Shown one piece after another: positions 7,261-10,684 of a stretch of 10,684 bases of DNA (its first letter is position 1; each line of letters begins with the position of its first letter). The stretch comes from Rhodospirillaceae bacterium. GTDB taxonomy: Bacteria; Pseudomonadota; Alphaproteobacteria; Rhodospirillales; Magnetovibrionaceae. The DNA is taken from contig NVSZ01000066.1 in the NCBI GenBank assembly GCA_002732845.1, positions 5,094-15,777 on the forward strand. Reading direction: 5' to 3'. The position numbers and the translations under genes were made by a program. Below the pieces are notes generated by a model. It was not told the origin of the DNA, did no database searches, and was given only the letters and a program-made list of their open reading frames with translations.

Positions 7261-8562
7261 TCAGCCCATATCCGATAAAAATTGACGGGTCAGAATTTTG
7301 CCTTCTTCGACGGCGGGCTGGTCAAACGCATCCACACCCAACAGTCCGGCGGCAATAATCGTTTCCAGCATGAAATGCATCAACAAGGCCCCCATGACTT
7401 CTTCGTCCAAACGGTCCAATTCAAACAAACGCAGGGGGCATCCATTGTTCACCAAAGTTTCGGCGGTGGCCCGTTGTTCGGAATCCAAAAGATCGCCCAT
7501 GCGGCGGCCTTGCAGGTAAGCAAGCTCGGCTTCCTTGACCAGAGCATTGGAAATCAAGCGGCCTTGGCCTTGAACATCCAAGGTCATCAGGGTAAATAAT
7601 TTATCGCGCGGACCATCCAGATACAGTTGCATCTGGCTGTGTTGATCGCGGGTGCCCATGGCGCGAATGGGGGTTGATCCCGACCCGCCTTTGCCCAAAC
7701 TTTCCGCCCACAATTGACGAAACCATAATCCAAAATTCGACAACCGATCGACATACGGCATCAACACGGTGTTATAGATGCCCTTTTCTTCCAAGAACGC
7801 AATTTGCACGGCGGCTCCGATGGCGGGTTTCGATTTGGTTGGATCATCCCCAAACAAAGTCGCATCCAAAACCGTCTTGGCACCCCGGCGCACGGCGCGC
7901 GCATCCAACCCGGCGATCATCGCGGGCAACAACCCCACAATCGATAACACCGAATACCGTCCACCAATCAGTGGCGGATGATCGATCACCGGAAGGCTTA
8001 AGCGGTTGGCCAAAGAGCGCAACGGATTGAGCCCCGGTTCGGTAATTACCAAGGCATGTTTTGAGCCACTGTCGCGTCCGCCCAACGTCATCAGACGATC
8101 TAAGCAGGCGATAAACTGAGCCACCGTTTCGGCGGTGGAACCCGATTTCGAAATCACGATGAACCCGGTACGAATCAAATCAAGCTGTTCAAACAAAAGT
8201 TCGAACGTATCGGGATCAACGTTATCGATAAAATGAATATGCGGGCCGCCCTTGCGCGGGCCAAAGCCACTGTCCACCAAAGAATAAAGCGTTTGCCCGC
8301 CCAGCGACGATCCGCCCGTGCCCAAAACAATGACATCATCAAAACTGTTGCGAAAACGTTGCGCAATTTTTTCAATATCATCTAAATCCGTATGGTCTTC
8401 TGGCAACCTCAACAGCGGCAATTCGCCACTGCCATACTGGGCTTTCAGTTTTTCAATCACCGGGCCTGTGCGATCTTGAAACGCACGAAGTTGCTGATCT
8501 GTCAGACCAGCGTCCCCCACGTGAGCATTCAGGCAGTTTTCAATGATTTGGCGATAGTGCAT
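7261..8562 (-). CDS. pgi: Glucose-6-phosphate isomerase (short form)
   Basis: PGI interconverts glucose 6-phosphate and fructose 6-phosphate in glycolysis and gluconeogenesis, in the cytoplasm. Two SIS sugar-phosphate-binding domains are evident. GTGGSSLGG (81-89) and [10 protein letters not shown] (137-146) bind phosphate, and GGRYSVLS (200-207) is a PGI signature. ESLGK (287-291), [14 protein letters not shown] (305-318) and DQPAVEEGK (414-422) supply the catalytic Glu, His and Lys region. At 433 residues it is over 100 shorter than the E. coli-type enzyme. Its 'GTRDQHSQ' and 'QPAVE.GK' wording resembles the compact PGIs of some thermophiles and the PGI half of transaldolase-PGI fusions; that comparison is from memory. 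AAGGTGA (complement of 8575-8581) lies 12 bases before the ATG. The gene follows the M16 pair after 73 bases and precedes mutL by seven. Confidence 0.95.
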   Translation of the reverse strand: MHYRQIIENCLNAHVGDAGLTDQQLRAFQDRTGPVIEKLKAQYGSGELPLLRLPEDHTDLDDIEKIAQRFRNSFDDVIVLGTGGSSLGGQTLYSLVDSGFGPRKGGPHIHFIDNVDPDTFELLFEQLDLIRTGFIVISKSGSTAETVAQFIACLDRLMTLGGRDSGSKHALVITEPGLNPLRSLANRLSLPVIDHPPLIGGRYSVLSIVGLLPAMIAGLDARAVRRGAKTVLDATLFGDDPTKSKPAIGAAVQIAFLEEKGIYNTVLMPYVDRLSNFGLWFRQLWAESLGKGGSGSTPIRAMGTRDQHSQMQLYLDGPRDKLFTLMTLDVQGQGRLISNALVKEAELAYLQGRRMGDLLDSEQRATAETLVNNGCPLRLFELDRLDEEVMGALLMHFMLETIIAAGLLGVDAFDQPAVEEGKILTRQFLSDMG

Positions 8563-8635
8563 TTTGAACTATTGTCACCTTGGGCCTTAAAGGTTTAAGC
8601 GAATCGTACGGCTTGTGCGTACAATAGCCTACTTT

Positions 8636-9943
8636 TTAAGGGTTGGACACGATGCCTTCGGGTTTTCCCACAACGACAATGTCTAACAAATCGGCTTTCA
8701 ACAGCCTTTTGGCCACGCGTTGCACGTCTTTCAGGGTTATTTTACCGATATAGCCGCTGCGGCGATCTAAATAATCCAGACCTAAAGTGTTCACCTGCAT
8801 CGCCACCAAAACACCCGCAATTGACGAAGTTGACGTAAATCTTAAGGGGAACGATCCGGTCAAATATGTTTTGGCATCGTCAATTTCTTGCTGACTGATA
8901 TCGCCCTGTTGCATACGTTTCCATTCGGCGCGGACGATATCTAAGGTTTCAGATACTCGCGCATTTTCCGTGCCCGCACTGCCCACCAACAGGCTTGACG
9001 ATTTTAGGGGGTAAATACTGGTGCCGACGCTGTACGCCAAGCCGCGTTTTTCGCGGACTTCTGCGTACAGACGAGAGGTAAAGCTGCCCCCACCCAAAAT
9101 ATGGTTCATCACCAAGGCAATATAAAAATCAGGGTCGTCGCGTTTCACGCCACCATGGCCAAACATAATCGTGCTTTGTACCAAATCTTTTTCAACAACA
9201 ACCACACGGCCGGTGGCCTTGGCCTTCACCGGGCGGATTTTGGCCGGCCCCGGATTTAAGGGCAGGCCCGCAAAGGTTCGATCTAACAATTCACCCAAAC
9301 GTTTTGGTGTGATGTCACCCACCACGCCAATTTTCAAATCACGTCGGGCGATACGGGTTTTCACAAAATTCAGCAAATCAGCACGCTTGATGGCGTCTAA
9401 ACTTTCAACCGTTCCCTTAGAGCGGCGCGCATAGGCGTGATCGCCAAACAAGCTTTTAAACAAAGCAATGGACGCCACCGCATTTGGTTTTTCAAGATCG
9501 CTTTTAAGGCCCGACTGAATTTGGCTTTTCAGACGCGCCACGGGCTCATCATCAAAACGCGGCTCTGTTAAGGCCAGGCGCAACAGGTCAAAGGCTTCGT
9601 CTTCGTGCTTTTTTAAAGTTTTAAAGGTTCCTGAAAACCCATCACGTCCCGCCGAAAAACGCAATTTTATGGATTGATCGGTGAGGCGACTTTGAAAGGT
9701 TTGACTGTCTAAATCCCCGGCCCCTTCATCCATCGTGGTGGAGGCTAAATGGGCAAGACCACTTTTACCAAGGGGGTCGAGTTCAGATCCACCAGCGAAG
9801 GAAAATTGCATCGATACCAGCGGATTTGCATGGTCTTGTACCAACCACGCTTCGATGCCTTGGGCGCTGATCACCCGTTCGACCGTAACGGCATTTGCCG
9901 AAAAACTCGCCAGCAAGACGATGATAAAACCAAGAGCTCTCAT
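8636..9943 (-). CDS. M16 family peptidase-like protein lacking the zinc motif (second subunit)
   Basis: This 435-residue exported protein belongs to the insulinase/pitrilysin (M16B) family. An N-terminal signal peptide (MRALGFIIVLLASFSANA, 1-18) with a likely cut after ANA places it in the periplasm. The first M16 domain retains FSFAGGSELDPLGKSGLAHL (47-66), but where active members have HxxEH it reads H65-L-A-S-T, so Glu and the second His are lost. The second domain keeps GGGSFTSRLYAEVREKRGLA (284-303) ending in YSVG, the R/Y substrate-binding motif. This is the usual picture of the non-catalytic partner in a bacterial M16 heterodimer. Its ATG overlaps the stop of the upstream M16 gene (ATGA), and AAGGAG (complement of 9951-9956) sits seven bases before it. 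Substrate unknown; processing of secreted peptides or envelope proteins is inference. Confidence 0.92.
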   Translation of the reverse strand: MRALGFIIVLLASFSANAVTVERVISAQGIEAWLVQDHANPLVSMQFSFAGGSELDPLGKSGLAHLASTTMDEGAGDLDSQTFQSRLTDQSIKLRFSAGRDGFSGTFKTLKKHEDEAFDLLRLALTEPRFDDEPVARLKSQIQSGLKSDLEKPNAVASIALFKSLFGDHAYARRSKGTVESLDAIKRADLLNFVKTRIARRDLKIGVVGDITPKRLGELLDRTFAGLPLNPGPAKIRPVKAKATGRVVVVEKDLVQSTIMFGHGGVKRDDPDFYIALVMNHILGGGSFTSRLYAEVREKRGLAYSVGTSIYPLKSSSLLVGSAGTENARVSETLDIVRAEWKRMQQGDISQQEIDDAKTYLTGSFPLRFTSTSSIAGVLVAMQVNTLGLDYLDRRSGYIGKITLKDVQRVAKRLLKADLLDIVVVGKPEGIVSNP

Positions 9944-10684
9944 TCGTCGGCTCCTTTAGGGAGAAGTTTTGTGGTGATTTGTCGAGGTTCTGTGATCACC
10001 GCTTTTAAGGCGTCTAAAACGTCTTGTTCGGTGACGTCTTCAAGCCGCTGTGGCCAGTCTTCGATATCGGCGACGGAATGCCCAGGGGCTAAACTTGCCC
10101 CGAGGGTCATCGCTCCCGCTTTCATTTCATCACGGGCAAAAATGGCCCCCGACAGCATGCGGGTTTTTAAGCGATCGAGTTCTCCGGCTTTAAAACCATC
10201 CGTTAACAAGCGTTGTTTTTCAGCCTCTACGGCCTTCGCCACGGTGTCTAAGTCAACACCCGGACGGGGGCTGGCATAAAACACAAAACGACCTTCGCCG
10301 CGCGCGCCGGAATCATAATAGGTACCACTGTTGAGGGCTAGTTTTTGGTCGATCACCAAGGCCCGATATAAACGCGCGGTGCTGCCTCCACCTAAAATTT
10401 CACTGAGCACTTCCAAAGCCGTCACCCGCCGGGCGTCGCCATTGGTGAGCGAGGGTTGGATAATGCTTTGGGACCAAACCGCTTGGCTAACTCGGGCATC
10501 TTTTAAGATCGTTTCACCGCCCTTGATGGCCGCGTTAGAAACAACCAAATTACGGCGTGGTTGAGCCGGGGGCACATCAATCACCCCATAATACTTTTCT
10601 GCCAAGCGTTTTACTTCGCCCGAATCAACATCCCCAGCAACAATTAAAATGGCATTATCGGGAGCATAATTGGCTTTGTAAAAG
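9940..10684 (-). CDS. M16 family zinc peptidase (partial, C-terminal 247 residues)
   Basis: Only the C-terminal part of this gene is in the window; it enters from the right edge in frame with FYKANYAPDNAILIVAGDVD, a standard M16 block ending the first domain, followed by LAEKYYG. The second domain includes SEILGGGSTARLYRAL and a stretch matching the M16 substrate-binding region, so the protein is a full two-domain peptidase rather than a fragment by sequence decay. The HxxEH zinc site would lie upstream, beyond the window, so activity cannot be confirmed here. By analogy with other paired M16 operons, this first gene is expected to be the catalytic subunit and the overlapping second gene its inactive partner. 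The reading frame continues upstream of the TTG at 10605 without a stop, so that codon is internal. Confidence 0.9.
   Translation of the reverse strand, partial: FYKANYAPDNAILIVAGDVDSGEVKRLAEKYYGVIDVPPAQPRRNLVVSNAAIKGGETILKDARVSQAVWSQSIIQPSLTNGDARRVTALEVLSEILGGGSTARLYRALVIDQKLALNSGTYYDSGARGEGRFVFYASPRPGVDLDTVAKAVEAEKQRLLTDGFKAGELDRLKTRMLSGAIFARDEMKAGAMTLGASLAPGHSVADIEDWPQRLEDVTEQDVLDALKAVITEPRQITTKLLPKGADE

Noticed and set aside
8606..8622. Inverted repeat GTACG/CGTAC after the second M16 gene as a terminator
   Set aside because: The stem is five base pairs with a seven-base loop and no T-run follows on the minus strand, so it does not qualify.
9749..10279. Plus-strand open frame of 176 codons antisense to the M16 pair
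   Set aside because: It spans the junction of two confident minus-strand genes and its Ser/Lys-rich translation is typical of a shadow frame.

Overview
The window reads as a chromosomal housekeeping segment of an alphaproteobacterium. The best fit is a Rhodospirillales-type organism of moderate G+C, about 50-60% by hand counts of sample lines. The basis is the alphaproteobacterial flavour of the proteins: a DUF1244 protein, a short phosphoglucose isomerase, a paired M16 protease operon and a MutL carrying its own endonuclease motif. The genus cannot be fixed from the sequence alone.

Layout. A truncated xseA (minus strand) is divergent from purD (plus strand), which is followed by a small DUF1244 gene. 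Between 1913 and 3163 lies a minus-strand patch: a decayed 3' fragment of tadA, a 227-residue predicted nuclease gene, and then the intact tadA, whose stop overlaps the nuclease start. From 3224 a tightly overlapping plus-strand run follows: a class-I glutamine-amidotransferase-like hydrolase (peptidase C26), an RluB/RsuA-type rRNA pseudouridine synthase, and rsmD. From 5445 to the right edge everything is on the minus strand. In transcription order these are a truncated M16 peptidase gene, a second M16 gene lacking the zinc motif, pgi and mutL.

Functional themes. Most genes serve nucleic-acid upkeep and translation: exonuclease VII, de novo purine synthesis, tRNA wobble A-to-I editing, rRNA pseudouridylation and methylation, and mismatch repair. 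A sugar-phosphate isomerase and an envelope protease pair are also present.

The one unusual locus is 1916-3163. The DNA just beyond the nuclease stop codon is recognisably a second, frameshifted copy of the last third of tadA. The nuclease gene therefore sits between an intact tadA 3' end and the remnant of another. This is the footprint expected if a tadA-nuclease unit entered next to, or replaced, a resident tadA and left the old tail behind. The three parts also differ in base composition by hand count: intact tadA about 62% G+C, nuclease about 47%, remnant about 51%. The nuclease shows a PD...GVExT arrangement typical of PD-(D/E)xK-fold enzymes and has no methyltransferase beside it, so its target and role are unknown.
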